From positions 1 through 34,595 of the IMG/VR virus record IMGVR_UViG_3300033388_002136: a DNA stretch of 34,595 bases. One strand, 5' to 3'. This stretch comes from a virus. Position numbers and translations under genes: made by a program. The notes under the pieces are model-generated. The model was not told where the DNA came from. It searched no databases and saw only the letters and a program-made list of their open reading frames with translations. The first letter of the stretch is position 1, and each line of letters opens with the position of its first letter. This document shows, piece after piece, positions 1 to 9,037 of the stretch.

Positions 1-30
1 TGATTATGATATATTATTGGTGGACAACTA

Positions 31-1071
31 ATGGCTAGTGTAATTACATCGGTAGGTAAGGGTTCGTTAATAACCCAAGCAGAGCATGACTCTAACTTAG
101 ACATCATGACGGGGCTTAATGTCCTTGACGCAAATGATATAACAATTACAGATGCTCACCAAAACGCCACGGTCGAAATGACTAGCGCGAGTGCTAAGGA
201 CGTAACCCTTACACTTCTGTCAACGATCATAGCCGCGATAGATACAACTGACTTTCAGTTTACTATTTACAACTCAGGCGCAGGTACTTGTACAATCACC
301 TGTAACGGTTCTGATTCAATAAATGGTGGCACAGGCGCATCTACGGTAGTTTTACTTGTAGACGAATCCGTAACATTTCAATCCGCTAATGTCGCTACTG
401 AGTGGAATGTACTTGCGCCGGGGTTTAATTTAGCCACACGTACCGGGAACAATACATTTTCTGGAATACAAACTTTCTCTGGAACAATAGCCGGAGCTAC
501 GCCTTTTGTTTTAGAGGGGTCAACAGTAGATGGGAATGAACTTTCGATTGTTGTAACAGACCCTACCGCAGACCGCACTCAAACTCATCCAGATGCTAGT
601 GGTGAATTTGTTATAAATAATGGTGGGGCGATAGTTCAATCAAAATTCACAGAAGATACGAATAACAGAAGTAGCACAAATAATTCATATGCCACAATGA
701 CCTCTGCTATTACATTAGACAATGATCTACAGAAGTCTACCCACAAAGTAAAGATTACAGTAAACGGAGTAATTGGGCATAGTGGTACTGCAAATGCAGT
801 ATGTGGACTTACTTTATACGATGGAAGCTCTACAGTACATAATGCGGCTGTAGGCGGTTTATGTATGGCATCAGCAGATAATAGCTCTCCTTCAACATGG
901 ACTGATAATTTTAATTTTACATTTGTTGATTCGCCCGGAACAGTCACCCCTAAAACGTATACGGTTTATGGAAAAGTTAGCGCGGGAACAATATATTTGG
1001 GGCGAAGGGGATCAGATACATTAATAGATACGCCTGTTTTACTGACTATCGAAGAAATAATCGCATTATGA
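31..1071 (+). CDS. Virion/tail-fibre-like structural protein
   Basis: 346 residues, rich in Thr, Ser, Gly and Val with few charges, as in beta-structured phage fibres. Around residues 150-200 it has the TVDGNELSI and TADRTQTHPDASG type of repeat seen in many phage fibre or adaptor proteins. The C-terminal half (about 210-346) looks like a beta-sandwich receptor- or virion-binding domain. A GGTGG Shine-Dalgarno lies before the ATG. The stop overlaps the next start (ATGA), so it is coupled to the cupin-like gene. The role is inferred from composition and position beside ejection and tailspike genes. It could instead be a head-decoration protein. Confidence 0.6.
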   Translation: MASVITSVGKGSLITQAEHDSNLDIMTGLNVLDANDITITDAHQNATVEMTSASAKDVTLTLLSTIIAAIDTTDFQFTIYNSGAGTCTITCNGSDSINGGTGASTVVLLVDESVTFQSANVATEWNVLAPGFNLATRTGNNTFSGIQTFSGTIAGATPFVLEGSTVDGNELSIVVTDPTADRTQTHPDASGEFVINNGGAIVQSKFTEDTNNRSSTNNSYATMTSAITLDNDLQKSTHKVKITVNGVIGHSGTANAVCGLTLYDGSSTVHNAAVGGLCMASADNSSPSTWTDNFNFTFVDSPGTVTPKTYTVYGKVSAGTIYLGRRGSDTLIDTPVLLTIEEIIAL

Positions 1072-1565
1072 GCAATCTTTGCGTTCTTGACGAAATCTCA
1101 CCTGAGTTATCCTATGGTATTCGTCAATTATTCTTTCATGAAACCAAAACAAGAGAAGATGTATTAAAGCTTGAAGAAGAGATAAAAGACCTTCCTACTG
1201 CTTACGCAGGTAATCCTTACCCGTTATTTCATTCATTCGCAGACGGAATGTATACAAGAGAGATGCACGTTCCAAAAGGCGACTTCATAGTTGGAGCAAT
1301 TCATAAGAATGAATATTTCGTAAACGTCCTTAAAGGAAGACTTTGGGTTGTGAGTGAATTCGGAGCGAAAGACTTAACGGCTCCATGTTCATTTAAAGCG
1401 AAAGCTGGTGTAAAACACATAGGTTTTATTATTGAAGACACTGTTTGGTCAGATACACACAAAGTCACAACAGAAAGCATCGAAGATGCCGAGAAGGAAA
1501 TATTTGTGGAATCATACGAAGAATTAGATGAAAACATAATCGAGGTAATAGAATGTCAGGCTTAA
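1068..1565 (+). CDS. Cupin-like small protein in virion operon
   Basis: 165 residues. The central part (about 65-130) has the alternating beta pattern of a small cupin fold: a REMHVPKGDFIVG strand, an ENVLKGR-like turn (here VNVLKGRLWVV) and a following APCSFKAKAGVKHIGF strand. Proteins of this type are often found beside tail or ejection genes in podoviruses, and their function is unknown. The start overlaps the preceding stop (ATGA), and its own 3' end overlaps the next gene by 13 nt, so it belongs to the late structural operon. No signal peptide or membrane segment is visible. Metal ligands are not convincing, so an enzymatic role is not claimed. Confidence 0.6.
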   Translation: MSNLCVLDEISPELSYGIRQLFFHETKTREDVLKLEEEIKDLPTAYAGNPYPLFHSFADGMYTREMHVPKGDFIVGAIHKNEYFVNVLKGRLWVVSEFGAKDLTAPCSFKAKAGVKHIGFIIEDTVWSDTHKVTTESIEDAEKEIFVESYEELDENIIEVIECQA

Positions 1566-2371
1566 TAGCAGGCGCAACTCTAGTTGGCGGGGCGATAGCC
1601 GGTAGAGGTGCTAAAAAAGCAGGTGAATCTCAACTAGCTGGCACACAGGCTGGAATAGCGGAAACAGGGCGACAATTCGACCTTACAAGGGCTGATCTAG
1701 CCCCGTGGATGGAGGCTGGTGAACGTGCGCTAGGTCAATATGAAGAATACGGAGCGCAACCCTCAAGAGTATTAGAGGGAGACTACATACCAGCAGTAAG
1801 TCCTTTCCAGTTCGGTGCGGCAGAATTTGAACAATATAAAGACCCCGGCTATCAATGGCGAGTAGGTGAGGGTGAAAGAGGTGTAAATCGTGCTGCGGCT
1901 TCTATGGGTCAATTAGGCTCTGGAAACCGACTTAGGGCATTGATGGAGCTTAATCAGCAGATGGGTTCTCAGGAGTTCGGACAAGCCCGTGGACGCGCCC
2001 AACAGGATTACGCTACAAACGTACTAGCTCCTTACCAAAGGGGCGTAGACGCTTACGGACGGGCTTACGGTGCAGAAGGAGACTATCTTAACCGATTAGC
2101 GGGACTTTCTAACGTAGGACAGTCTACGGCTACTAATCTAGGTCAGTTTGGTGCTAGTGCCGCTCAGAACACCTCTAACATGCTCATGGCAGGGGGGGAA
2201 GCTCAAAAAGAAAGCCTAATGGGGCAGTATGGAGCATGGGGTAGTGCTTTAAGTGATTTAGGTCGTCAATTCCAAGACTATAACAAACCTCAAGGAGGAT
2301 ACGGCTCTGCTGGTGGAGGCGGGGGCGTACCGTGGGTAAACCCTGATACTCAGCGAACATATACTTGGTGA
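1553..2371 (+). CDS. DNA ejection (injection) protein, P22 gp7-like
   Basis: 272 residues. The N-terminus is a Gly/Ala-rich hydrophobic segment (GLIAGATLVGGAIAG, residues 3-17), followed by Gln/Ala/Gly-rich helices and a Gly-rich C-terminus. This architecture is typical of the small internal virion proteins of P22-like phages that are ejected with the DNA and help it cross the cell envelope. It is first in a run of three genes whose sizes (272, 399 and 831 aa) match the gp7-gp20-gp16 order. The assignment rests on composition and gene order; no catalytic motif is seen. Confidence 0.65.
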   Translation: MSGLIAGATLVGGAIAGRGAKKAGESQLAGTQAGIAETGRQFDLTRADLAPWMEAGERALGQYEEYGAQPSRVLEGDYIPAVSPFQFGAAEFEQYKDPGYQWRVGEGERGVNRAAASMGQLGSGNRLRALMELNQQMGSQEFGQARGRAQQDYATNVLAPYQRGVDAYGRAYGAEGDYLNRLAGLSNVGQSTATNLGQFGASAAQNTSNMLMAGGEAQKESLMGQYGAWGSALSDLGRQFQDYNKPQGGYGSAGGGGGVPWVNPDTQRTYTW

Positions 2372-2406
2372 AAAAATGAATGACATAAACCCACCATGGA
2401 GATGAT

Positions 2407-3606
2407 ATGCCAACTAATTCATTAGCACAATTCGGCCCTGCATTATACGAAACTATCCGTAAAGGCTTCTATCAAAGACCAGAAGAAAAACAGGCTAATC
2501 GCCTAGCTCAACTTCAAACAGAGACACTTGAATACGGTCTTGAGAGTAAGAAAAAAGCTGATGTAATGGCAAGACAGAAGTTTTCTATGGAAGTCATGAC
2601 TAAAGGAGCAAATCACGTACTGTCTGCTACACCCGAACAAATGCCCGGTCGATATGCTCAGGTGCTTCAGGATATGGGTAAGATGGGTGTGGATACAAGC
2701 CAGATGCCACAACAGTTCACACCCGACGTTCATGAGAAGCTAAAGATGTTTCGTGAGAAAGCAAAACCATTGTCGCCTGCTGGTAAGTTAGCTAGAGATG
2801 TCGAGACTGGAGTTCTTACACAGGAACAAGCCGATCTTGCGAGGAAGGAGCCTAAAGAGCGGAGAATAATTAAAGGTGCGGGAGGGTATCAGCGATTTGT
2901 CGATACTGGGGAGAGGGTATTTCCTACCTCCGTTAAAACAGAAAAAGGAACCACTAAGACATATAGACAAGAATATGATGATGGTAGAGTAGGATTACAT
3001 AATAAGGAGGGCGCTTTTCTTAGATACCTAACCGATAAAGAAGGTAATCCAATTACAACAGGGGTTAGTGAGAGAGCGAAAGGTGTGGGAGTCAGAGCAG
3101 GGGTTAGAGAGAAGGGAATTCAAGCAAGACACGCGCAAAAAGAAGTTCGTTTATCGGTTGGACAATTAACAGATGACTATAGGGCTGATCGAAAGAAAAT
3201 ACTTGAAGTTTCTCGATCCGTAACAAAGGTTGAATCATTATTGGCAGAACCTCAAACTCCAGCAAGGGACTTGGCTTTACAGAAAGAAATCTCACAATTA
3301 TTCGATACAAGCTCAAGAGCTGAATCAGAGGTTGGCGCATGGCGTAACTTCGGTGATTTACCAACAAGACTTGCTGGTGCAATCAGTCGGTTTACAACTG
3401 GTGAATATGTGCCCGAGCAAATAGTAGAACTTGAACAAATTGTCGCTTCATTAAAGAATGACTTGGTTGTTCCGTCCATGAGAGAAGTTGACAATATTTA
3501 TACCAAGCAAGCAAAAGAATTTAAGATCGACCCTAAACTAATAATCAGAAAGAGTGTTATGCCTAAATGGAAAATAGAGAACGGCGTAATGGTTGAGACT
3601 AACTAA
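2407..3606 (+). CDS. Putative ejection protein (P22 gp20 position)
   Basis: 399 residues, highly charged and mostly helical, with Gln/Lys/Glu-rich stretches that could form coiled coils (about residues 20-60 and 210-330). There is no signal peptide. A GGAG Shine-Dalgarno precedes the ATG, and the stop overlaps the next start (TAATG). It lies between a gp7-like protein and a very long gp16-like protein, the place of the middle ejection protein in P22-like phages. No sequence motif of its own is recognised, so the function is inferred from synteny. Confidence 0.55.
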   Translation: MPTNSLAQFGPALYETIRKGFYQRPEEKQANRLAQLQTETLEYGLESKKKADVMARQKFSMEVMTKGANHVLSATPEQMPGRYAQVLQDMGKMGVDTSQMPQQFTPDVHEKLKMFREKAKPLSPAGKLARDVETGVLTQEQADLARKEPKERRIIKGAGGYQRFVDTGERVFPTSVKTEKGTTKTYRQEYDDGRVGLHNKEGAFLRYLTDKEGNPITTGVSERAKGVGVRAGVREKGIQARHAQKEVRLSVGQLTDDYRADRKKILEVSRSVTKVESLLAEPQTPARDLALQKEISQLFDTSSRAESEVGAWRNFGDLPTRLAGAISRFTTGEYVPEQIVELEQIVASLKNDLVVPSMREVDNIYTKQAKEFKIDPKLIIRKSVMPKWKIENGVMVETN

Positions 3607-6101
3607 TGGGATCAATATTTGTACAAGGGATAGGCGAGGTTGAGATTGCCGGTGATACTCCCACCCCGGAAGAACAAAGTGTTATTGCAAGCTCTATGAC
3701 TCAACCGGAAGACTCAGGGCGCATTAATTCCAGATGGTCACTAGCTGGTGACGCCTTTAAAAAAGGGATGATTGATTTATTATCTAATGTTAGTCATTTG
3801 CCGGGTGGTCAGATAACAAAAAAAGAAGTCCGTGATGAATACGATAAAATAGCTGGCGTTAAAGATATCATCCCAGAAGATAAGATTGATGAATATATTG
3901 AGTCTATATCAAGATTTGCTGGCGCGTCTGTAATACCGGGAACTGGTGTAATTGCAAAATCATCACAAAAAGCTCTTGCAGCCGTTACAGAAGTGTCTAG
4001 TACATTATTTGGTGGCGCCGGCGCAGTATTAGGCGGGGATATTGCAGAACAATTAGAAATACCTAGAGAGTACGGGGAAGTAGGTGGCGGGTTGGTTGGA
4101 GGTATTTTACCAATAGCGAGTCAAGGACTTATTCAAAAAGGAGTTGCGAAAGGCAGGCAATTACTAAAAAAGGAAAGCCAAGAGGCTTTTGCTCGTAATC
4201 AAGCTAGACAGGAAATTGAAAGTGCTATAGCAACCGATCCAAGAGCGCAGGCTAATTTGCAGCGTGCAGAACAGTTAAAACAAGATATACCGGGTTTTGA
4301 ACCCATGCTTCCACAGGCCGTTGGTGCGCCCGGAATTGTTGCTTTAGGTAAGAGGGTGGCAGAAAGAACCACTGAAAATCTCAATAAAACAACCATTAGA
4401 ATGGATCAGAATATTGATGCTATTCAAAGAAAATTTGAAACAGATTTTCCGGAAGCGGCTATTGATGCGATAAAGCCAGCAAGAGAAACTCTGAAGCGTA
4501 CTGAATTATCACTTGAATCTGATCTTACAATACTTAAAACACAACAAGATGAGCTTGCTGAAAGGTTTTCAAGAAAACTCGCACCAGAAATAGGCGAGGA
4601 ATTAAGAGAACTAAGAATTGTTGCCAAGGATGCTGCTAGAGCAGTAAAAAATAGTAAGTATATTGATGCTTATGAGGCGGCGGAGGCTCAAGGTGTTAGG
4701 GTTCGCGTGGATGATGTATACGATGATGTTAGGTCAATAATCAGAAGTGCTGATTTTCAAGAAACTGAGCTTCCGTTTGTATTTAAGCAGGTTATATCAA
4801 AATACAAACCAGCTCAATCAAAGGGAGTGGAATATAGTTTAGGAAAAGGTATTACTGGGCAACGGCAGATTGATGTAATAGAGCCAACTACAGTCGATTT
4901 CCCTGAATTTCATTCATTAATAAGGCAAACGAACAAGGAAATAGGCGCGGCTCGCGCGGCTAATGATCCAACGAAAGAATATTTCTTGATTAAACTTTCA
5001 AAGAAGTTAGAAAGGAAGCTGGAGCCACTGAGAACTGGTGATTTTGGAGCTAAATTGAATGAAGCCGATAGATTTTGGTTGGAAGATTATCATAATGTAT
5101 TCCGTAAAGGCGTTGGCGGGAAAATGGAACGGTTCAACCGCTTTGGTGAAATCACGCCTGATGAAAAGATTGTTTCTGATTTAGCCTTTAAATCTAAAGC
5201 GTCTTTAGCCCAATTCAGAAGATTATTTCAAGATACCCCGGAAGCAACGGAATTATTGATTGATGGGACACTTGATATGTTCTCCAAAGCGGCTGTACGA
5301 GATGGAATTATAAAGCCCAATCTAGCTAAAACTTTCCTTAGAAAACACAAACACATTCTTGATGATTTACCAGAAGTAAGCGGAATTTTAAGAAACGCTG
5401 ATTCACTCAATGATGCGCTCTTATTAAGACAGTCAGAAGTTTCAACAAAAATGTCTGCATTAGCCAAGAGCCGTCTAAGTAAAATAACAAAAATTGATAA
5501 TGTAGACGATGCTATAGAAAAAGCTTTAAAAGACCCGAAAGAGATGTTTGCTTTAATGGGGTCAGCTAGAAAGTCTCCTGAAGGGCGTAAAGCATTAGCG
5601 AGAGCTGTAGCGGATCATGTCAAATCAAAACCCAATCCATATCAATATATTCTTGAGAATGAAAAAAATCTTTCTATGGCTTTAAACCCACTAGGCAAAG
5701 ATCATCTCAAGAATTTAAAAGTTATTGCAGAAGCCGAAGAGATATTAGCGAGAGCCAAACCACCTACCACTGTAGATATAGGAAAGACTATACACGACCC
5801 TCTTGAAAGAAGGATTGGAACAACAGTAAAAAGTGTTATTTCTCAATTAAGGGCTGCTGCACAAGGTCGTGTTTCTCAGCAATATGTATTTTCTGATATA
5901 TCAGGTAAATTCATATTCAAGATTCAGCAGGATGAAGCACAAAGGCTATTAGAAGCTGCTATTTTCGACCCAGATATTTCTAAAACATTAGCTGGGCTTG
6001 CAACAAGAGAAACAATGACAAAAATTCAATCCAATAGAATAAGAAATCATTTGTATAGTTTAGGAATTAAATCAATCGCAACAACCGAACAATCGGAGTA
6101 G
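3606..6101 (+). CDS. Large ejection protein, P22 gp16-like
   Basis: 831 residues. Near the N-terminus (about 95-190) is a long Gly/Ala/Ile-rich amphipathic to hydrophobic region (VIPGTGVIAK, LFGGAGAVLGGDIAE, VGGGLVGGILPIA), followed by about 600 residues of charged helix-rich sequence. This is the usual form of the largest internal protein of P22-like and related podoviruses, released with the genome to form part of the conduit through the envelope. No lysozyme or transglycosylase signature is recognisable. The start is coupled to the upstream stop (TAATG). Confidence 0.6.
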   Translation: MGSIFVQGIGEVEIAGDTPTPEEQSVIASSMTQPEDSGRINSRWSLAGDAFKKGMIDLLSNVSHLPGGQITKKEVRDEYDKIAGVKDIIPEDKIDEYIESISRFAGASVIPGTGVIAKSSQKALAAVTEVSSTLFGGAGAVLGGDIAEQLEIPREYGEVGGGLVGGILPIASQGLIQKGVAKGRQLLKKESQEAFARNQARQEIESAIATDPRAQANLQRAEQLKQDIPGFEPMLPQAVGAPGIVALGKRVAERTTENLNKTTIRMDQNIDAIQRKFETDFPEAAIDAIKPARETLKRTELSLESDLTILKTQQDELAERFSRKLAPEIGEELRELRIVAKDAARAVKNSKYIDAYEAAEAQGVRVRVDDVYDDVRSIIRSADFQETELPFVFKQVISKYKPAQSKGVEYSLGKGITGQRQIDVIEPTTVDFPEFHSLIRQTNKEIGAARAANDPTKEYFLIKLSKKLERKLEPLRTGDFGAKLNEADRFWLEDYHNVFRKGVGGKMERFNRFGEITPDEKIVSDLAFKSKASLAQFRRLFQDTPEATELLIDGTLDMFSKAAVRDGIIKPNLAKTFLRKHKHILDDLPEVSGILRNADSLNDALLLRQSEVSTKMSALAKSRLSKITKIDNVDDAIEKALKDPKEMFALMGSARKSPEGRKALARAVADHVKSKPNPYQYILENEKNLSMALNPLGKDHLKNLKVIAEAEEILARAKPPTTVDIGKTIHDPLERRIGTTVKSVISQLRAAAQGRVSQQYVFSDISGKFIFKIQQDEAQRLLEAAIFDPDISKTLAGLATRETMTKIQSNRIRNHLYSLGIKSIATTEQSE

Positions 6102-6104
6102 AAT

Positions 6105-6650
6105 ATGGATCAAATAACAGCATCACGAAAAGAATTTACAGGCACTAATGCCGAAAGAACGGCATTAAAAAAGACCACCCTCAATGCCAGAGATACATGG
6201 CTTGAATCAGATACAGGTGATGAGTTTGTATTTGACGGGAACGGAGCTTTAGGTAGTTGGGTGCAAACAAGCGCAGGCGGCTCGGCGAACACAAATCCAA
6301 ACCATCAGGCCGGTGAACGTGGTGTAGATGTTCCGGCAACGAGTTATCTGTCTGTTGTTAATGAATGTCAGTGGGTAACACCTCTTTCTGCAACAGCATT
6401 TACAACATCTGCGGCTAATGATGCGTGTTTAATCGGTATCCATATTCTCACTCAATTGGTGGGGACTGTTACAGTTACAGGGTTTCAAAGTTCCGATGAT
6501 GTAGCAGATAGTATACTATTCCCCATAGCCACACCCATCAACTTTTATCCTTTCTACGGCGCTATAAATACAGCAGGGGCATTAACGGTGACGTTATCAA
6601 GTGGATCGGATAATTCTGACGTAGTCGTTCTATGGAGAGCTAAGAAATAA
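6105..6650 (+). CDS. Virion protein before the tailspike
   Basis: 181 residues. An N-terminal part (about 1-60) with a KEFTGTNAERTA stretch and WLESDTGDEFVFDG resembles short phage particle-binding segments that carry a display-type motif. The C-terminal 100 residues are Thr/Val-rich beta sequence. A GGAG Shine-Dalgarno lies 8 nt before the ATG, and the stop overlaps the tailspike start (TAATG). Tight coupling suggests that it joins the same particle substructure as the tailspike, perhaps as an adaptor. This is inference; no domain is firmly recognised. Confidence 0.5.
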   Translation: MDQITASRKEFTGTNAERTALKKTTLNARDTWLESDTGDEFVFDGNGALGSWVQTSAGGSANTNPNHQAGERGVDVPATSYLSVVNECQWVTPLSATAFTTSAANDACLIGIHILTQLVGTVTVTGFQSSDDVADSILFPIATPINFYPFYGAINTAGALTVTLSSGSDNSDVVVLWRAKK

Positions 6651-8005
6651 TGGCTAGAGCAGCCACTCCGCAAGCTCGTTCTGCATCTACTGATAGGGGA
6701 GCGTTGCCTCAAGCTCGTTCTGACAATCCACAGTATTATGAAAATACTCCGTGGATAGAGTTGTTCGATTTCACTGACGCGGCACTGTCTTTCACTCCGT
6801 CATCCGGTGTTGTCGAAGATTCTGTTGACCCTATAACTGGAAGGCCAGCATTGAAATGGTCTGGTATGGATGTGGGAGCAGTTCTAAGTGGGGGTAGTTT
6901 TACTCCCACCACAGGATTTACACTAGACGATATAAAAGCGCACCCCATAAGGTTCAATGTTACCGCTGCCGAATCCGGCACAGCTATGCACATTAATTTT
7001 GGTATGACCAGTTTAGCAGTTGGGGACAAAAGGTCGTACTTCTTTACCGCAGATCAGTGTGGTGTAGGAGCTAATGGGCTATTAACTCATTTTGATATTG
7101 GCACTGATCCCTTTAATACATTGCGAACATGGTCAGGTACGGGTGACACATCTTTAACGGTGGATAGGTTTAGTATTTTATTAGCTGGCAACACTACTAA
7201 TCAGGTGCTTTATTTTAGCCCGATGGAATATGGCGGCAGATCAAACCCTAAAATTATGTTTGGTATAGACAATCATTCTAATTCTTTTGGGGCAGTTCAA
7301 TCAACAATCCTTCCTGATATGCAGGCACTTAACTGGCCGGGGTATATGGCATGGTCAAGCGGTGAAGGTCAGAATGATTGGGTTGGCGAAACTGATTTAG
7401 CAGACTCATTATCAATGGTTTACGACGATAGCTGGACAGTCTGCAATCATTCGCTCGATCATGTGTCGGCTGCGGACTTAGATTCTAATTATGCGGCAGA
7501 GGGTTTTTCATCAGCCGTTGAATATGCAAGACAGCAGTATTTGGATAATGCTGCAATACAGGTCTCTGAAGGTTTCCCGGCTGAGCATGTGTACAAATAC
7601 TCTGCTCAACCCGAAAATGGCATGACCGCGAATCTGAAAACAGCACTTGATGGTATGGGTTTTTTGTATAGTAGATCAATATCCCCGCCATTCATTGAAT
7701 CTACAACAATGCAATATAATCCTAACTGGTCAGGATGCTATAGCATTGTATCGAAAACATCAGGTGATGTACCCATTGATGCCCCTGCAATTATTGACTA
7801 TGTATTGAACGCGGCAAAACTTTTAGGATGCTCAATTAATTTCTTTTCTCATGGAGTACATGACACGCAGGGGGCGTATACAACTACTGCCCATTGGGAT
7901 TATTTCATTGCAGCCATTACCAAAGAAAGGAACGATGGTTGGATTGATTTAGTTTCTGTTGATGAGTGGTACAAAGGATTAACTAATCCAAGAATTAGTA
8001 CATAA
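6650..8005 (+). CDS. Tailspike with polysaccharide deacetylase (NodB/CE4-like) domain
   Basis: 451 residues. Residues 1-40 are a probable particle-binding tail and 40-195 a beta-rich domain. From about 200 to the end is a NodB-type fold: motif 1 is FGIDN with D207 as the probable metal/catalytic Asp, motif 2 is H267-S-L-D-H271 (the H-x3-H metal pair), and a late motif around H401 (FSHGVHD) would supply the C-terminal catalytic His. The family removes N- or O-acetyl groups from polysaccharides. On a phage tailspike this would modify capsule or O-antigen for adsorption. The motif 1 sequence is divergent from TFDDG, so activity is predicted and not certain. Confidence 0.72.
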   Translation: MARAATPQARSASTDRGALPQARSDNPQYYENTPWIELFDFTDAALSFTPSSGVVEDSVDPITGRPALKWSGMDVGAVLSGGSFTPTTGFTLDDIKAHPIRFNVTAAESGTAMHINFGMTSLAVGDKRSYFFTADQCGVGANGLLTHFDIGTDPFNTLRTWSGTGDTSLTVDRFSILLAGNTTNQVLYFSPMEYGGRSNPKIMFGIDNHSNSFGAVQSTILPDMQALNWPGYMAWSSGEGQNDWVGETDLADSLSMVYDDSWTVCNHSLDHVSAADLDSNYAAEGFSSAVEYARQQYLDNAAIQVSEGFPAEHVYKYSAQPENGMTANLKTALDGMGFLYSRSISPPFIESTTMQYNPNWSGCYSIVSKTSGDVPIDAPAIIDYVLNAAKLLGCSINFFSHGVHDTQGAYTTTAHWDYFIAAITKERNDGWIDLVSVDEWYKGLTNPRIST

Positions 8006-8009
8006 GCTA

Positions 8010-8066
8010 ATGCCTAAAACATATATAGCAAGAGAATTTATTAATTGGAGCAAATATGTCAGATAA
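8010..8066 (+). pseudogene. Degenerate duplicate of the next gene's 5' end
   Basis: An 18-codon reading frame (MPKTYIAREFINWSKYV then a stop) closely resembles the first 18 codons of the gene at 8102 (MPEQTVAKELINWGYVAF), in both protein and DNA: ATGCCT, TAGCAA and ATTAATTGG are shared in register. It ends at a TAA just after the similarity fades. The best reading is a tandem partial duplication that has decayed, or a short decoy start. A second tiny frame (8056-8109) overlaps it and has a GGAG site but no recognisable product. Confidence 0.45.
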
Positions 8067-8101
8067 ACGTAAAAACTACTTACTTGGTATTCTGGTGAAT
8101 C

Positions 8102-8359
8102 ATGCCTGAACAAACTGTAGCAAAAGAACTGATTAATTGGGGATATGTTGCCTTTAGTGCGGTGGCTAGTATTCTTGGAATCAGTATAAAGAGAGCATCT
8201 GACAAAATAGACCGACATGATAGAGAACACGCTTCAAGGGAAGAGTTAACAAAATCAATTAACTCAGTACGAACAGAAATCTCGGAAGGTAGGAAAGAAA
8301 ATGCCGATAGAATAGACAAATTAACCGAAACAATCATTCAGTTAGTGGCTAAGAAATGA
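8102..8359 (+). CDS. One-TM coiled-coil protein, probable lysis accessory (holin-like)
   Basis: 85 residues. A single hydrophobic segment (about 13-29, WGYVAFSAVASILGISI) is followed by a long charged helix with heptad character to the C-terminus. This is the general layout of small phage lysis accessory proteins such as XhlA-like haemolysins. Its stop overlaps the start of the M23 endolysin (ATGA), which supports a lysis role. A GGTGA site precedes the ATG. A more typical holin lies further right at 9846, so this protein may be an accessory or second holin. Confidence 0.55.
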   Translation: MPEQTVAKELINWGYVAFSAVASILGISIKRASDKIDRHDREHASREELTKSINSVRTEISEGRKENADRIDKLTETIIQLVAKK

Positions 8360-8766
8360 AGATAATCCCCCCTATTCGTGGTAACGACGAGCAAGGCTCT
8401 GGTTATTTTGGAGCGCCTCGCGGTGAAAAGACCCACAGAGGGGTTGATCTGGCCTGTCATAAGGGGTCTATAGTCCTAAGCCTTACTCCGGGGTTCGTAA
8501 CCAAAATAGGATTTCCGTATGACCCATCAGACCGCCTCAAGGGACATTTAAGATACGTCCAAGTGACTTATGACGAAACAAATTACAGGTACTTTTATAT
8601 ATATCCTACCGTTAAGCTAGGGAATACCGTAGAGATAGATGAGCCTTTAGGAATAGTTCAGGGATTGACCAAAATATATCATGGAATAACAGACCACTTT
8701 CACCTAGAAATTACCCGTGACGGAATTTATTTAGACCCAACAAAGTTCTTAGAGTCAGTCGATTGA
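8356..8766 (+). CDS. M23-family peptidase, putative endolysin
   Basis: 136 residues, a minimal M23 (LytM/lysostaphin-like) domain with no signal peptide. The zinc-binding H27-x3-D31 motif sits in SGYFGAPRGEKTHRGVDL, and the H114-x-H116 motif in HFHLEI gives the remaining ligand and the catalytic His. M23 enzymes cut peptide cross-bridges of murein. The position directly after a small membrane protein with ATGA overlap fits a phage endolysin that reaches the wall through a holin. The length is short but complete for a single catalytic domain. A virion-associated role is less likely given the gene order. Confidence 0.8.
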   Translation: MKIIPPIRGNDEQGSGYFGAPRGEKTHRGVDLACHKGSIVLSLTPGFVTKIGFPYDPSDRLKGHLRYVQVTYDETNYRYFYIYPTVKLGNTVEIDEPLGIVQGLTKIYHGITDHFHLEITRDGIYLDPTKFLESVD

Positions 8767-8775
8767 TCTTATTAA

Positions 8776-8862
8776 TGGCAGAGAGTAGAGGAGTTGAACC
8801 TCAAGCGTTGCCACTCACTTTGGTTAGCAACCAAGCCCATTCACCGAAATGGATTACTCTCT
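8776..8862 (-). tRNA. tRNA-Ser(GCU)
   Basis: On the minus strand a 7-bp acceptor stem (AGAGAGT with ACTCTCT) is followed by discriminator G and an encoded CCA. The anticodon loop TTGCTAA gives anticodon GCU (codons AGC/AGU). A long variable arm (GAGTGGCAACGCTT region) marks it as class II, as expected for Ser. Length 87 nt. It is the most distal of six tRNA genes on this strand. Confidence 0.9.
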
Positions 8863-8865
8863 AAA

Positions 8866-8954
8866 TGGCAGAAGGCGGAGGAGTCGAACCCCTAACACGC
8901 AATGGTCACTCACGGGTTCAAACCGTGTTGCCAGCCAACCTAGCAGCGCCTTCC
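8866..8954 (-). tRNA. tRNA-Ser(UGA)
   Basis: Acceptor GGAAGGC pairs with GCCTTCT (one G-U), followed by G and encoded CCA. The anticodon stem CACGG/CCGTG encloses the loop TTTGAAC, giving anticodon UGA (codon UCA). It has a long class II variable arm. Length 89 nt, separated by 3 nt from the Ser(GCU) gene. Confidence 0.9.
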
Positions 8955-8959
8955 TTATT

Positions 8960-9036
8960 TGGTACCCTCAGTGAGACTCGAACTCACAAATCACGGTTTC
9001 TAAAACCGCTGGCTATGCCAATTCGCCTACAAGGGC
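8960..9036 (-). tRNA. tRNA with UAG anticodon (Leu codon CUA), short variable loop
   Basis: A complete 77-nt cloverleaf: acceptor GCCCTTG with TGAGGGT (several G-U pairs), anticodon stem GCGGT/ACCGT, loop TTTAGAA giving anticodon UAG, T-arm GTGAG/CTCAC, discriminator A and CCA. By codon it is Leu, but the variable loop is only 5 nt (GATTT) instead of the long arm normal for bacterial tRNA-Leu. Discriminator A73 suits LeuRS. The charging identity is uncertain. Confidence 0.85.
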
Positions 9037-9037
9037 A

